A stretch of 64,000 nt of DNA from JAVBMU01 sp031551755. Its GTDB lineage: Bacteria; Actinomycetota; Actinomycetes; Actinomycetales; Cellulomonadaceae. The DNA lies in the NCBI GenBank assembly GCA_031551755.1, contig JAVBNE010000069.1, positions 1 through 64,000 on the forward strand, written 5' to 3'. Each line of letters begins with the position of its first letter. Position 1 is the first letter of the stretch. A program made the position numbers and the translations under genes. This document shows positions 51,649 through 61,036 of this stretch, piece after piece. The notes beneath the pieces were generated by a model. That model was given only the letters and a program-made list of their open reading frames with translations. It was not told the DNA's origin and searched no databases.

Positions 51649-52845
51649 ATGTATTTCTCGCATGTCTCGCTGAATGATTTTCGCTCGTATGATGCGGTCG
51701 ATGTCGAATTTGAGCCGGGAATTAATGCCTTGGTCGGACCTAATGGCCAGGGGAAGACCAACCTGATCGAGGCCCTCGGCTATCTGGCGACGTTGAGCAG
51801 CCACCGGGTACCGTCCGATGCGGCGCTGGTCCGAGCTGGCGCTGAGCGTGCAGTGATACGTGCCCGGGTGGTCAGGGGTGATCGTGCGCAGTCGATCGAC
51901 ATCGAAATCACGCCAGGGAGGGCGAATCGGGCTCGAATCAACCGCTCCCCTGCGAAGCCGCGCGACATTCTCGGAATTGCTCGCACGGTGCTCTTCGCAC
52001 CCGAGGATCTGTCGCTGGTCAAGGGGGATCCCGACGGCCGACGGCGCTACCTGGACCAGCTAGCGGTGCTCTTCGTACCGCGAGTGGCGGGGTTGCTCAG
52101 CGACTACGACCGGGTACTCAAGCAGCGCGCCGCCCTGCTCAAGTCAGCCGGTATCGTGCGGCGCGGTGGCGCGGGAGTATCGGCGTTGGAGACCTTGGAG
52201 GTCTGGGATGCGCGACTCGCCGGCCTCGGCGCAGAGATCACTGCCTTGCGCTACCAGCTGGTCGGTGCGCTGGCGCCCTATGTCTCGGCCGCCTATGAGC
52301 AAGTCAGTGCTGGGCAGGGCGAGGCGGTTGTGACCTACCTTTCGTCGGTTGCCGGTGGTGGTGGTCCCGCGGGCGAATTGGCCGGCGATGCGGCCGATGC
52401 AGCAACGGTCTCCGCGGCGATGCTGGAGGCTATGGCCGAGGTGCGGAACAAGGAGATCGAGCGCGGGGTCAATCTAGTGGGCCCGCATCGCGATGATGTC
52501 GGGCTGGTCCTCGGCGATCTCCCGGCAAAGGGCTACGCGAGCCATGGTGAGTCCTGGTCCTTCGCGCTGGCCTTGAAGCTCGCCTCTTACCGCCTGCTGG
52601 CTGAGGGACCCGCGCAAGGCCATGACCATCTGCCTTGGGTTTCGAACTGGGGGCCGGACAGCGAGCCGGTGCTGGTCCTTGACGACGTCTTCGCCGAGTT
52701 GGATGTGCGCCGGCGCGATCGGTTGGCGGAACTGGTCGCGAAGGCCGGTCAAGTCATCATCACGGCCGCAGTGCCGGCAGATGTCCCGAGAGAGTTGGTC
52801 GGGGCGCACTTCGACGTCTCCCAAGGTCAGGTGCGTCGTGTCTGA
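51649..52845 (+). CDS. recF: DNA replication and repair protein RecF
   Basis: 398 aa. HVSLNDFRSYDAVDVEFEPG, Walker A LVGPNGQGKTNLIEALGYL, signature region SHGESWSFALALKLASYRLL and Walker B PVLVLDDVFAELDVRRRDRL. It loads RecA at gaps with RecOR. The start at 51649 is 12 bases after gnd. Its last codons overlap the DUF721 gene by eight bases. Confidence 0.95.
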   Translation: MYFSHVSLNDFRSYDAVDVEFEPGINALVGPNGQGKTNLIEALGYLATLSSHRVPSDAALVRAGAERAVIRARVVRGDRAQSIDIEITPGRANRARINRSPAKPRDILGIARTVLFAPEDLSLVKGDPDGRRRYLDQLAVLFVPRVAGLLSDYDRVLKQRAALLKSAGIVRRGGAGVSALETLEVWDARLAGLGAEITALRYQLVGALAPYVSAAYEQVSAGQGEAVVTYLSSVAGGGGPAGELAGDAADAATVSAAMLEAMAEVRNKEIERGVNLVGPHRDDVGLVLGDLPAKGYASHGESWSFALALKLASYRLLAEGPAQGHDHLPWVSNWGPDSEPVLVLDDVFAELDVRRRDRLAELVAKAGQVIITAAVPADVPRELVGAHFDVSQGQVRRV

Positions 52846-53455
52846 TGAGGATCATGCCGCGATGCAGTCGCCGGCATCACCCGGACCGTTCGCTGGTTCG
52901 TCGCGCTCAGCTGCCGACTCGCCAACACCTTCGCTGGGGTTGCCGGTCAGCGAGGTGGCCGATCTGACACCGCCGGAACAGGTCGCGAGGGCCGCATTGA
53001 ACCGGGCCAAGGCAGCTGCTCGGGCCAAAGGCATTCGTCCTGGGCGAGGCCCCCGGCGCATTCTGGCCGAGCCTGTGACCTCGGGTCCTCGCCCCGGCGG
53101 CCGTGACCCTCAACGGGTTGCGGACGTGGTGTCGCGGTTGGTCGCGGAGAAGGGGTGGACCGCAGATGTCTCGGTAGGCGGCGTCATCGGCCGGTGGCGG
53201 GAGGTCGTGGGTGATCAGATCGCGGATCACTGCACTCCTGAGACGTTCGACGACAAGGCGCTGGTCGTGCGGGCCGATTCGACGGCCTGGGCCACTCAAG
53301 TGCAGATCCTCATTCCCCGCCTGCTCGAGCGGTTAACGGTCGAGGTCGGTGAGGGCGTTGTCGAGAAAGTCACCGTCCTTGGCCCGGCGGGTCCAAGTTT
53401 TCGCAGAGGTCCACGGTCCGTGCGGGGTCCGGGAGCCCGCGACACCTGGGGCTGA
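52838..53455 (+). CDS. DUF721 (DciA-like) family protein
   Basis: 205 aa from GTG 52838 overlapping the recF stop. A low-complexity N-terminus, then a helix ARAALNRAKAAARAKG, a Gly/Arg-rich linker, and a C-terminal DUF721 fold: ADVVSRLVAEKGWTADVSVGGVIGRWREVVGDQIADHCTP, WATQVQILIPRLLERL. The DUF721 family includes DciA, which loads the replicative helicase; this C-terminus, next to recF and gyrB, is the actinobacterial form. Its direct role in this organism is inferred. Confidence 0.88.
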   Translation: MSDEDHAAMQSPASPGPFAGSSRSAADSPTPSLGLPVSEVADLTPPEQVARAALNRAKAAARAKGIRPGRGPRRILAEPVTSGPRPGGRDPQRVADVVSRLVAEKGWTADVSVGGVIGRWREVVGDQIADHCTPETFDDKALVVRADSTAWATQVQILIPRLLERLTVEVGEGVVEKVTVLGPAGPSFRRGPRSVRGPGARDTWG

Positions 53456-53789
53456 GCACACCCTCCTCGGGTGTTGTGGATACCCATGTGGATAACAATG
53501 TGAAGGACTGGTCCAGGTACTGGCCGGATCTGTCGCAGATGGCCCACCGATGTGCCCGGGATGCCAGGAAATCAGCGGCCCGCGGACCCTTGGCAGGTAG
53601 ACTATGAAGGTCGTTCCCGGGATGCGTTTTCGCTTGTCGCCCGTACCCGGTTCCTGAGGGGGCCGCACGGTCGCGATGGTCGGCGTGGGCCGTTCCCGGG
53701 ATCAGGAGAACCGTGCACCTATCACTGAGAATTCGCCAGAACCCGGCGTCTTCGCGGTGTGTGGATGATGATGAGGAGCCTTCCCGCCA
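53456..53789 (+). promoter_or_regulatory. gyrB upstream region with DnaA box and direct repeats
   Basis: A 334-base non-coding interval. TGTGGATAA at 53487-53495 is a perfect DnaA box, with TGTGGATAC just before it (53475). The 12-mer CGTTCCCGGGAT occurs at 53612-53623 and 53691-53702, 79 bases apart, before the gyrB ribosome site. No hairpin with U-run seen. The repeats are candidate regulator sites for gyrBA. Confidence 0.6.
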
Positions 53790-55898
53790 GTGTCCGACCA
53801 GACTGACACCACCCGCACATCTGCCCCCATCTCCAACGGCAACTCCCGACCGGTCGACGGTGACTACGGCGCCTCTGCGATCACGGTGCTCGAAGGGCTG
53901 GAGGCCGTCCGCAAACGACCGGGCATGTACATCGGTTCCACGGGTGAACGCGGCCTCCATCACCTTGTGTACGAGGTTGTGGACAACTCGGTGGATGAAG
54001 CCCTCGCGGGCCACGCCACCTCGATCGATGTCACCCTGCTCGCCGATGGCGGTGTCCGGGTCGTCGATGACGGACGCGGTATCCCTGTCGAGATCCATCC
54101 AACCGAGGGCCGGCCGACCGTCGAGGTCGTCATGACCATCCTGCATGCCGGTGGAAAGTTCGGCGGTGGCGGCTATGCGGTTTCCGGTGGTTTGCACGGA
54201 GTGGGCATCTCGGTCGTGAATGCCCTGTCGCGCAAGGTCGTCACCGAGGTTCGCCGTGATGGGCACGTGTGGACCCAGCGATTCGCCGATGGCGGAAAGC
54301 CCGACGGTTCGCTTGAAAAGGGCGCCGCAGTCGAGGGCACGGGAACCACGCAGACTTTCTGGGCCGACCCACTGATCTTCGAGACCACGAGCTACGACTT
54401 CGAGACCCTTCGGGCTCGTTTCCAGCAGATGGCATTTCTGAACAAGGGCCTGCGGATAACCTTGCGCGACGAGCGGCCCGAACACCTGGGCACCGAGGAC
54501 GAGGTGACCGGCGGTGGAGCGAGTGCCGTGAGCCCGGAACCCGGCTCCGAGGACCAACCGGCGGAATCCACCGCCGAGGTCGCGGCAGCTCCGGCGCGAA
54601 CCGTCACGTACAAGTACGACGGTGGGTTGGTCGATTACGTGGCCCACCTGAACTCCACGAAGAAGGTCGAGCGGGTCCATCCCGAGATCATCGACTTCGA
54701 AGCCGAGGACACCACCAAGCGCATCTCCGTCGAGATCGCGATGCAGTGGACCAGCGCTTATTCCGAGTCGGTGCATACCTACGCCAACACGATCTCGACA
54801 ACCGAGGGTGGTACCCACGAAGAGGGTTTCCGGGCGGCGCTCACCGGGCTGGTGAACCGTTACGCCCGCGACAAGGCGATCCTCAAGGACAAAGATGAGA
54901 ACCTGACGGGCGACGACGTCCGCGAAGGTCTCACCGCCGTATTGTCGATCAAGCTCGGCGAACCACAATTCGAGGGTCAGACCAAGACGAAACTCGGCAA
55001 TACCGAGGCCAAGACGTTCGTCCAGAAGGTCGTCAACGATCAGCTGGGCGACTGGCTCGATTCGCACCCGAACGAGGCCAAGGACGTCATTCGCAAGGCG
55101 ATCCAGGCATCCCAGGCTCGATTGGCCGCCCGTAAGGCACGCGAGGCGACCCGCCGCAAGGGCCTCCTTGAAGCCGGTGGCATGCCCGGGAAGCTGCGCG
55201 ACTGCCAGTCGAATAAGCCGGAGGACTGCGAGGTCTTCATCGTCGAAGGTGACTCCGCCGGTGGCTCGGCGGTGCGTGGCCGTAACCCGCATAACCAGGC
55301 GATCCTGCCGATCCGAGGCAAGATCCTGAACGTCGAGCGTGCGCGCCTCGACCGCGCGCTGGGTAATCAAGAGGTCCAGTCGCTCATCACGGCCTTCGGC
55401 ACCGGCATCGGCGAGGACTTCGACCTGAACAAGCTGCGGTATCACAAGATCGTGCTCATGGCCGATGCCGACGTCGACGGCCAGCACATCTGCACACTCC
55501 TGCTGACCCTGCTGTTTCGCTATATGCGCCCATTGATCGAGCAGGAGTACGTCTACCTGGCCCAGCCACCGCTGTACCGGCTCAAATGGTCTAACGCGCC
55601 GCACGATTATGTTTACTCCGACCGGGAACGGGACGCCGCGCTGGAGGCGGGGCAGGCCGCCGGTAAACGCATTCCGAAAGACAACGGCATCCAGCGGTAC
55701 AAAGGCTTGGGCGAGATGGACTATGCCGAACTGTGGGATACCACGATGGACCCGGCGCACCGCACCTTACTCCAGGTCACTCTTGATGACGCCGCGGCCG
55801 CCGACGAGATCTTCTCCGTGCTCATGGGAGAAGACGTCGAATCGCGTCGCAACTTCATTCAGCGCAATGCCAAGGATGTGAGGTTCCTGGATATCTGA
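53790..55898 (+). CDS. gyrB: DNA gyrase subunit B
   Basis: 702 aa, GTG 53790 with GAGGAG in front. GHKL ATPase (YEVVDNSVDEALAGHAT, DGRGIPVEIHPTEGRPT, GGGGYAVSGGLHGVG), transducer, then TOPRIM (EVFIVEGDSAGGSAVRGRN, MADADVDGQHI) and PTHVYLAQPPLYRL-type end. It drives negative supercoiling with GyrA, and is the target of novobiocin-type drugs. First gene of gyrBA-DUF3566. Confidence 0.97.
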   Translation: MSDQTDTTRTSAPISNGNSRPVDGDYGASAITVLEGLEAVRKRPGMYIGSTGERGLHHLVYEVVDNSVDEALAGHATSIDVTLLADGGVRVVDDGRGIPVEIHPTEGRPTVEVVMTILHAGGKFGGGGYAVSGGLHGVGISVVNALSRKVVTEVRRDGHVWTQRFADGGKPDGSLEKGAAVEGTGTTQTFWADPLIFETTSYDFETLRARFQQMAFLNKGLRITLRDERPEHLGTEDEVTGGGASAVSPEPGSEDQPAESTAEVAAAPARTVTYKYDGGLVDYVAHLNSTKKVERVHPEIIDFEAEDTTKRISVEIAMQWTSAYSESVHTYANTISTTEGGTHEEGFRAALTGLVNRYARDKAILKDKDENLTGDDVREGLTAVLSIKLGEPQFEGQTKTKLGNTEAKTFVQKVVNDQLGDWLDSHPNEAKDVIRKAIQASQARLAARKAREATRRKGLLEAGGMPGKLRDCQSNKPEDCEVFIVEGDSAGGSAVRGRNPHNQAILPIRGKILNVERARLDRALGNQEVQSLITAFGTGIGEDFDLNKLRYHKIVLMADADVDGQHICTLLLTLLFRYMRPLIEQEYVYLAQPPLYRLKWSNAPHDYVYSDRERDAALEAGQAAGKRIPKDNGIQRYKGLGEMDYAELWDTTMDPAHRTLLQVTLDDAAAADEIFSVLMGEDVESRRNFIQRNAKDVRFLDI

Positions 55899-55971
55899 CC
55901 AGGCGGACTCACCCGGGCCTCCGCGCCTGGAAGCTCAGCACAGCGCGATTCGAGAGAAACGAAGGTAAACG

Positions 55972-58614
55972 GTGACGGACGACCAGAACCCTGGGCAGGA
56001 CCCGACCATCGACGGCGACGTGAACGACGGTGCCGGTGACGGCGTGTTGGTGCAGCACGGACGGGTGAGCCAGGTCGACCTGCAGTTGGAGATGCAGCGG
56101 TCCTACCTCGACTACGCCATGTCGGTGATCGTCGGCCGTGCACTGCCCGAGGTCCGCGACGGTCTCAAGCCGGTCCATCGTCGGGTGCTCTACGCCATGT
56201 ACGACGGCGGTTACCGCCCAGACCGCGCATTCTCCAAGTGCAGCCGCGTCGTCGGCGATGTCATGGGTAAGTACCATCCGCACGGGGACTCCGCGATCTA
56301 CGACGCGCTCGTCCGCCTGGTCCAGGACTGGTCGCTGCGCTACCCGCTGATCGCCGGCCAGGGAAACTTCGGCTCCCCTGGGAACGACCCGGCTGCCGCC
56401 CCGCGATACACCGAATGCCGCATGGCTCCGCTAGCCATGGAGATGGTCCGGGACATCGACAAGGACACGGTCGATTTCCAGGACAACTACGACGGGCGTA
56501 CCCAGGAACCGCAAATCCTGCCCGCTCGGTTCCCGAACCTGCTGGTCAACGGCTCTGCGGGCATCGCCGTCGGGATGGCCACCAACATTCCGCCGCATAA
56601 CCTGCGGGAAGTCGCTGAGGGCGTCAAGTGGCATCTCGATCACCCCGATGCCAGCCGCGAGGAGCTCCTCGCCGCCCTGTTGCTGTGCATCAAGGGACCG
56701 GACTTTCCCACCGGCGCGACCATCCTCGGCCACCGGGGTATCGAGGACGCCTATCGCACCGGCCGTGGCTCGATCACCATGCGGGCCGTGGTCAATGTGG
56801 AGGAGATCCACAACCGGATCTGCCTCGTGGTCACCGAGTTGCCGTACCAGGTGAACCCGGACAACCTCGCCGCCAAGATCGCCGACCTCATCAAGGACGG
56901 TCGTATCCAAGGCATCGCAGATATCCGTGACGAGACGTCTGGCCGCACCGGCCAGCGACTTGTCATCGTGCTCAAACGCGATGCGGTCGCGAAGGTCGTG
57001 CTGAACAACCTGTACAAGCTCACCCAGCTGCAGGACACTTTCGGCGCCAACATGCTCGCCCTCGTCGACGGGGTGCCCCGCACGCTGAGCCTCGACGCAT
57101 TCATCCGGCACTGGACGACCCACCAGATCGACGTCATCCGGCGCCGAACGCAGTACCTGTTGAACGAGGCCGAGAAGCAGATTCACATCCTGCGGGGGTA
57201 CCTCAAGGCGCTCAACGCCCTGGATGAGGTCATCGCGCTCATCCGCCGCTCCCCCGACGTCGAGCAGGCGCGCGCCGGGTTGATGGACCTGCTCGACATC
57301 GACGAGATCCAAGCCACCGCGATCCTCAACCTCCAGTTGCGCCGGTTGGCGGCGTTGGAACGCCAGAAGATCATGGACGAGCACGACGAGCTCGAACGCA
57401 AGATCTTGGACTACCAAGACATTCTGGCGAAGCCGGAGCGGCAGCGCCTGATCGTCGGCGAGGAGCTGGCGGAGCTGGTCGCCCGTTACGGCGACGAACG
57501 CCGCACGACCATCCTGCCCTTCGACGGCGAGGTCTCGATCGAAGACCTGATCGCCGAAGAAGAGGTTGTCGTCACCGTTACTCGCGGTGGCTACGCCAAA
57601 CGAACTCGTTCGGACAACTACCGTCAACAGCGTCGTGGCGGCAAGGGCGTCAAAGGCGCGCAACTGCGCGAAGACGACATCGTCGACCACTTCTTCGTCA
57701 CCACTACCCATCACTGGCTGCTCTTCTTCACCAATCTTGGCCGGGTCTACCGGGCGAAGGCATACGAGCTACCCGAGGCTGGTCGAGATGCCAAGGGTCA
57801 ACACGTCGCCAACCTGCTGGCCTTCCAGCCGGGGGAGAGCATCGCGCAGATTCTCGCAATTCCGGACTATGAGGCGGCTCAGTATTTGGTGCTTGCCACC
57901 CGCCGTGGTCTGGTCAAGAAGACCGCCTTGGGGGAGTACAACTCACCCCGGTCAGGCGGCCTCATCGCGATCAACCTGCGGGAGGACGAGCACGGCAATC
58001 CGGACGAGCTGGTGTCGGCTCTGCTGGTGAACGCCGACGACGACCTGATCCTGGTCTCCCGTAAGGGTCAGTCGATCCGGTTCACCGCAGACGACGAGGC
58101 GTTGCGGCCCATGGGACGCGCCACCTCAGGCGTCACGGGGATGAAATTCCGGGACGACGACACCCTGCTCTCCGCGGATGTGGTGCAGCCGTCCTCGGAC
58201 CTCTTCGTGGTGACCGAGGGCGGATTCGCCAAACGAACGCGGATCGAGGAGTACCGGGTGCAGGGCCGCGGCGGTTTGGGCATCAAGGTCGCCAACCTGG
58301 TCGCGGCCCGTGGCGACCTGGCCGGGGCTCTCATCACGGAGGCCGACGACGAAGTCCTGGTCATCATGGAGGGCGGCAAGATTGTCCGTTCGGCGGTGGC
58401 TGAGGTGAATCTCACCGGGCGAACCACACAGGGCGTGACCTTCGCAAAGCCCCAGGCCGGCGACCGAATCATCGCGATTGCCCGGAACGTCGAGCGTAGG
58501 CTCGCTGAGGATCGGGATACCGTGGACACCGAAAGACACCAGGAAGACGCGGTGTCGAACAAGGAAATGGGTGACTCCGAGGCGCCCGCCGGAACCAAAG
58601 AGGAAGCCAGATGA
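55972..58614 (+). CDS. gyrA: DNA gyrase subunit A
   Basis: 880 aa from GTG 55972 (GAAGG site). Starts with a 35-aa acidic tail, then LQLEMQRSYLDYAMSVIVGRALPEVRDGLKPVHRR, with GKYHPHGDSAIYDALVRLVQDW (quinolone-determining region; the Tyr of RYTECRM is the catalytic residue) and a C-terminal beta pinwheel with QRRGGKGVKGAQ (GyrA box). GyrA breaks and rejoins DNA. The gene overlaps the DUF3566 ATG by four bases (58611-58614). Confidence 0.97.
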   Translation: MTDDQNPGQDPTIDGDVNDGAGDGVLVQHGRVSQVDLQLEMQRSYLDYAMSVIVGRALPEVRDGLKPVHRRVLYAMYDGGYRPDRAFSKCSRVVGDVMGKYHPHGDSAIYDALVRLVQDWSLRYPLIAGQGNFGSPGNDPAAAPRYTECRMAPLAMEMVRDIDKDTVDFQDNYDGRTQEPQILPARFPNLLVNGSAGIAVGMATNIPPHNLREVAEGVKWHLDHPDASREELLAALLLCIKGPDFPTGATILGHRGIEDAYRTGRGSITMRAVVNVEEIHNRICLVVTELPYQVNPDNLAAKIADLIKDGRIQGIADIRDETSGRTGQRLVIVLKRDAVAKVVLNNLYKLTQLQDTFGANMLALVDGVPRTLSLDAFIRHWTTHQIDVIRRRTQYLLNEAEKQIHILRGYLKALNALDEVIALIRRSPDVEQARAGLMDLLDIDEIQATAILNLQLRRLAALERQKIMDEHDELERKILDYQDILAKPERQRLIVGEELAELVARYGDERRTTILPFDGEVSIEDLIAEEEVVVTVTRGGYAKRTRSDNYRQQRRGGKGVKGAQLREDDIVDHFFVTTTHHWLLFFTNLGRVYRAKAYELPEAGRDAKGQHVANLLAFQPGESIAQILAIPDYEAAQYLVLATRRGLVKKTALGEYNSPRSGGLIAINLREDEHGNPDELVSALLVNADDDLILVSRKGQSIRFTADDEALRPMGRATSGVTGMKFRDDDTLLSADVVQPSSDLFVVTEGGFAKRTRIEEYRVQGRGGLGIKVANLVAARGDLAGALITEADDEVLVIMEGGKIVRSAVAEVNLTGRTTQGVTFAKPQAGDRIIAIARNVERRLAEDRDTVDTERHQEDAVSNKEMGDSEAPAGTKEEAR

Positions 58615-60134
58615 GCACGGATAAGAGCGGTCCGTCGGCGAAAAAGCCCACGACAGGTGCTGCAAAGAGCGCGGCATCCCCGAAGCCGGCACCGTCATCG
58701 CGCGGTCGCAAGACCAAGAAGGTCGAAGAGGTGACCGTCAAGATGTCGCCGCCGACCGGGGTCGTGGCTGCGACGTCGAATGACTCCGGTACGACCAAGG
58801 CAAGCGCCTCGGCATCACAATCGTCCGGTTCCTCTCACACCGAATCCGCAACCAGCACACCCGCAAGTTCCGCGGGGATGCCGCCCGGCGCGGCGGAACC
58901 GACGGTGGTTCTGAAGCCTAGTTCCGACAAGGCGCCGGCAACGACCAATCCCGCCAGGGACATTTCAGTCACCTCGGTGCCCGATGAGACCACCACCAAG
59001 AAGCCCGGGGTCCCAGCTCCTGGGTCTGCGGCAGCCTCCGGGTCGGTGCCTGCCGGGCCTGCTGCGAAGTCTTCGGTAGCCAGCCCAAAACCGCCCGTTC
59101 CGTCGCCTTCCACTGCCAAGATCGACGCGGACGACGGTATGGAGCGGGCCTCGGGGGAGAACACGGTGGCGGTGCGATCGAGCGCTGTCAAACGTGCCGC
59201 TGCCGCACTGGCTGAGGCACGATCTGCCGCAAAGCGTGCCGCCGAACGTGGAGTCATCGATCCTGGAAGTGTGCACGACAAAGCCACGCCGACACCCGCC
59301 GCCGCTCCGCCGCCAGCACCGGCTACCGGATCGAAGGATTCGTTGGCGACCGCGCCGGCAGTCTCAACCTCACCGACTTCGGCGACGACAACAGGGGGAC
59401 CGGTGACCGCAACAACTCCGGAAAAGCCAAAGGCCTCACCGTTCTCTGGGCTGGCGGCATCGGCCCGTAAGTTTGGGAGCAAGGTGACATCTTCGGCGGG
59501 AGCTGCGACGGTCGGGACCGCGTCAGCGACCGCGGCGAGTAGCGCGCCGCCCAGCTCCCCGACGCCGGTGCAGGCTTCGACCCCGGGGGTTGCCGCCACG
59601 GCCGTACTGCCAGGTACGGCAACTTCGGATACGAGCACCAGGACCCCAGCCGGATCGACGGCCACGATCGGCAAGACCCCTATCGGGACCGTTACAGCAG
59701 AAGGGCCGACCAAGACCACGAGCGAGCCCAAGGGGGCGGTGTCCGCGTCGTCTGGGGATTCCGTCGCGGGTGCGTCGCGTCAGGTCAAGCTCGTTTTGTC
59801 CCACATCAGCCCCTGGTCCGTCGCGAAACTCGCGCTCTTGGTGTCCTTCGGCATCGCGATCATGATGGTCGTGGGCACCTTCGTGGTCTGGCAGCTGTTG
59901 GACTCGATGATGGTCTTCACCAAGATCAACGACTTCTTCCTGCAGATCGTCGGCGAGGAGTCGAAGCTCAACATCCTGCAGTTCGTGGAGTTGCCCCGGG
60001 TACTGTCGCTCGCCGCGCTGCTCGGTGCACTGACGGTTGTGATCGTCACGGCCCTGTCAGTGGTCATGACGTTCCTGTACAACGTCACGGCGGCCATGCT
60101 CGGTGGGGTGCACGTCACACTCACGGATGAGTAG
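58611..60134 (+). CDS. DUF3566 domain membrane protein with long disordered N-terminus
   Basis: 507 aa. The first 385 residues are Ala/Pro/Ser/Thr-rich and disordered, with short Lys/Arg helices (VKRAAAALAEARSAAKRAAERG). The DUF3566 domain is at the end: VKLVLSHISPWSVAKLALLVSFGIAIMMVVGTFVVWQLL, a loop with INDFFLQIVGEESK, a second TM (LAALLGALTVVIVTALSVVMTFLYN). This membrane domain follows gyrA in most actinobacteria (GyrA-adjacent; CwsA-like neighbours in mycobacteria). Its role is not known. Confidence 0.88.
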   Translation: MSTDKSGPSAKKPTTGAAKSAASPKPAPSSRGRKTKKVEEVTVKMSPPTGVVAATSNDSGTTKASASASQSSGSSHTESATSTPASSAGMPPGAAEPTVVLKPSSDKAPATTNPARDISVTSVPDETTTKKPGVPAPGSAAASGSVPAGPAAKSSVASPKPPVPSPSTAKIDADDGMERASGENTVAVRSSAVKRAAAALAEARSAAKRAAERGVIDPGSVHDKATPTPAAAPPPAPATGSKDSLATAPAVSTSPTSATTTGGPVTATTPEKPKASPFSGLAASARKFGSKVTSSAGAATVGTASATAASSAPPSSPTPVQASTPGVAATAVLPGTATSDTSTRTPAGSTATIGKTPIGTVTAEGPTKTTSEPKGAVSASSGDSVAGASRQVKLVLSHISPWSVAKLALLVSFGIAIMMVVGTFVVWQLLDSMMVFTKINDFFLQIVGEESKLNILQFVELPRVLSLAALLGALTVVIVTALSVVMTFLYNVTAAMLGGVHVTLTDE

Positions 60135-60205
60135 GGTTTTCGGTTTGGGTGACCACCACTCGGTGGGGTAATCTCAAGCGCTGCGCCCGTAAGGGCACAG
60201 CAAGC

Positions 60206-60279
60206 GGGCCTATAGCTCAGGCGGTTAGAGCGCTTCCCTGATAAGGAAGAGGTCGGAGGTTCAAGTCCTCCTAGGCCCA
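60206..60279 (+). tRNA. tRNA-Ile (GAT)
   Basis: A 74-nt cloverleaf. Acceptor GGGCCTA pairs with TAGGCCC and discriminator A at 60279; D-arm TAGCTCAGGCGGTTAGAGC; anticodon GAT at 60240-60242 in CCCTGATAAGG; T-loop TTCAAGT with GGAGG/CCTCC stem. No encoded CCA. Confidence 0.96.
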
Positions 60280-60320
60280 CTGCATGTCCCGTGTCCCGCC
60301 CATCCCACCTGGGGGATCGT

Positions 60321-60440
60321 ATGAAGAAGCTGCTGGTACTCCTGCTCGCTGCCGGCGCAGGCTACTTCGTCTGGCGCAAGATGAACGAGGACAAGGCTGA
60401 CCGCGACCTGTGGGCCGAGGTCACCGACGCCTTCGAGTGA
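60321..60440 (+). CDS. DLW-39 family small protein
   Basis: 39 aa, beginning MKKLLVLLLAAGAGYFVWRK and ending DLWAEVTDAFE. One N-terminal membrane helix and a charged tail with DLW; this is the 39-residue family named for that motif, found between gyrA and tRNA-Ala in many actinobacteria. The GGGGGATCGT ribosome site precedes the ATG at 60321. Role unknown. Confidence 0.92.
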   Translation: MKKLLVLLLAAGAGYFVWRKMNEDKADRDLWAEVTDAFE

Positions 60441-60446
60441 TCGGTG

Positions 60447-60470
60447 CTGACGCGGTTCAGTCCGCGTCAG
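60447..60470 (+). terminator. Hairpin after DLW-39
   Basis: CTGACGCGG and CCGCGTCAG pair perfectly (9 bp) with a 6-base loop, just after the DLW-39 stop and 8 bases before tRNA-Ala. It may end the small-protein mRNA or direct processing of the tRNA 5' end. Confidence 0.65.
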
Positions 60471-60477
60471 AGCGCGC

Positions 60478-60550
60478 GGGGCCATGGCGCAATTGGTAGC
60501 GCACCTGCTTTGCAAGCAGGGGGTTAGGGGTTCGAGTCCCCTTGGCTCCA
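60478..60550 (+). tRNA. tRNA-Ala (TGC)
   Basis: A 73-nt cloverleaf. Acceptor GGGGCCA with TGGCTCC and discriminator A at 60550; D-arm GGCGCAATTGGTAGCGC; anticodon TGC at 60511-60513 in the loop CTTTGCAAG; T-arm AGGGGTTCGAGTCCCCT. Its 3' side is a common integration target, and a defence island begins just downstream. Confidence 0.96.
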
Positions 60551-60560
60551 CACTGTACGA

Positions 60561-60590
60561 AAGGGCTGCTGACCTGCGTCAGCGGCCCTT
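60561..60590 (+). terminator. Terminator downstream of tRNA-Ala
   Basis: AAGGGCTGCTGAC and GTCAGCGGCCCTT form a 13-bp stem (one G-U pair) with a CTGC loop, eleven bases after tRNA-Ala. No long U-run follows. The 170 bases beyond it, up to the HTH pseudogene, hold nothing I can recognise. Confidence 0.75.
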
Positions 60591-60761
60591 CGGTGGTTTA
60601 CGAGGGGTGGGGGTGTCGAGTTGGCTCAGTTTAGGGCCAAGCGGGAGGGTGGAACCCGAGTTTCAGCGGGCCAGACCGTGTGGCGAGTTTCCGAAGAGTG
60701 GTGTCGCCGATAGTGTTGCGTTGTGCACGCACCCGGCGCACAGCCCTCTTGGAGGTCATCC

Positions 60762-61036
60762 ATGGTGGCTGAGCCCCGGCTGTCTGCGGAGGAGATCGCC
60801 CCCACTTGGGCGTCGCGAAGGACACCGTCTACGACTGATCCAACGACGAAAGGATGCCCGCTCACCGGACCTGCTGGCTTTGGAAGTTTCGGGTCAGCGA
60901 GATCGACGAGTAGGTTCGTAGCGGCGGGGCTGCGCCGCACCTGTTGGAGTCACAGAACACGACAAGTGAGTGGCGTACGCAGTGTCGGGATATGGACTGG
61001 GGACGGATATTGCTGTGCCAACTGCTGAAGGCGTAA
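60762..61036 (+). pseudogene. Excisionase-family HTH protein, frameshifted and interrupted by stops
   Basis: ATG 60762 with TTGGAGGTCATCC ribosome site. The start RLSAEEIA continues in the next frame (HLGVAKDTVYD-stop-SNDERMPAHRTCWLWKFRVSEIDE-stop-VRSGGAAPHLLE; read with breaks). It matches the MerR/excisionase winged helix ('HLGVSKDTVYRW...KGMPAHRVGRLWKF...SEVDEWVRSG' pattern). A C is missing in a run near 60798-60803. Both in-frame stops (TGA 60836-60838; TAG about 60906-60908) stand where tryptophan is expected. Such small HTH genes often precede DISARM or other defence loci. It overlaps the start of drmD. Confidence 0.75.

Noticed and set aside
53713..54135. A GTG with an excellent AGGAG site opening a 140-codon frame overlapping the gyrB start
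   Set aside because: It runs out of frame through conserved gyrB sequence and has no recognisable content. The ribosome site is real to the eye, so a short leader peptide is possible, but I cannot support a gene.
52474..55760. Very long minus-strand frame (796 codons) opposite gyrB
   Set aside because: Antisense to a firmly identified gene; composition mirrors gyrB codons.
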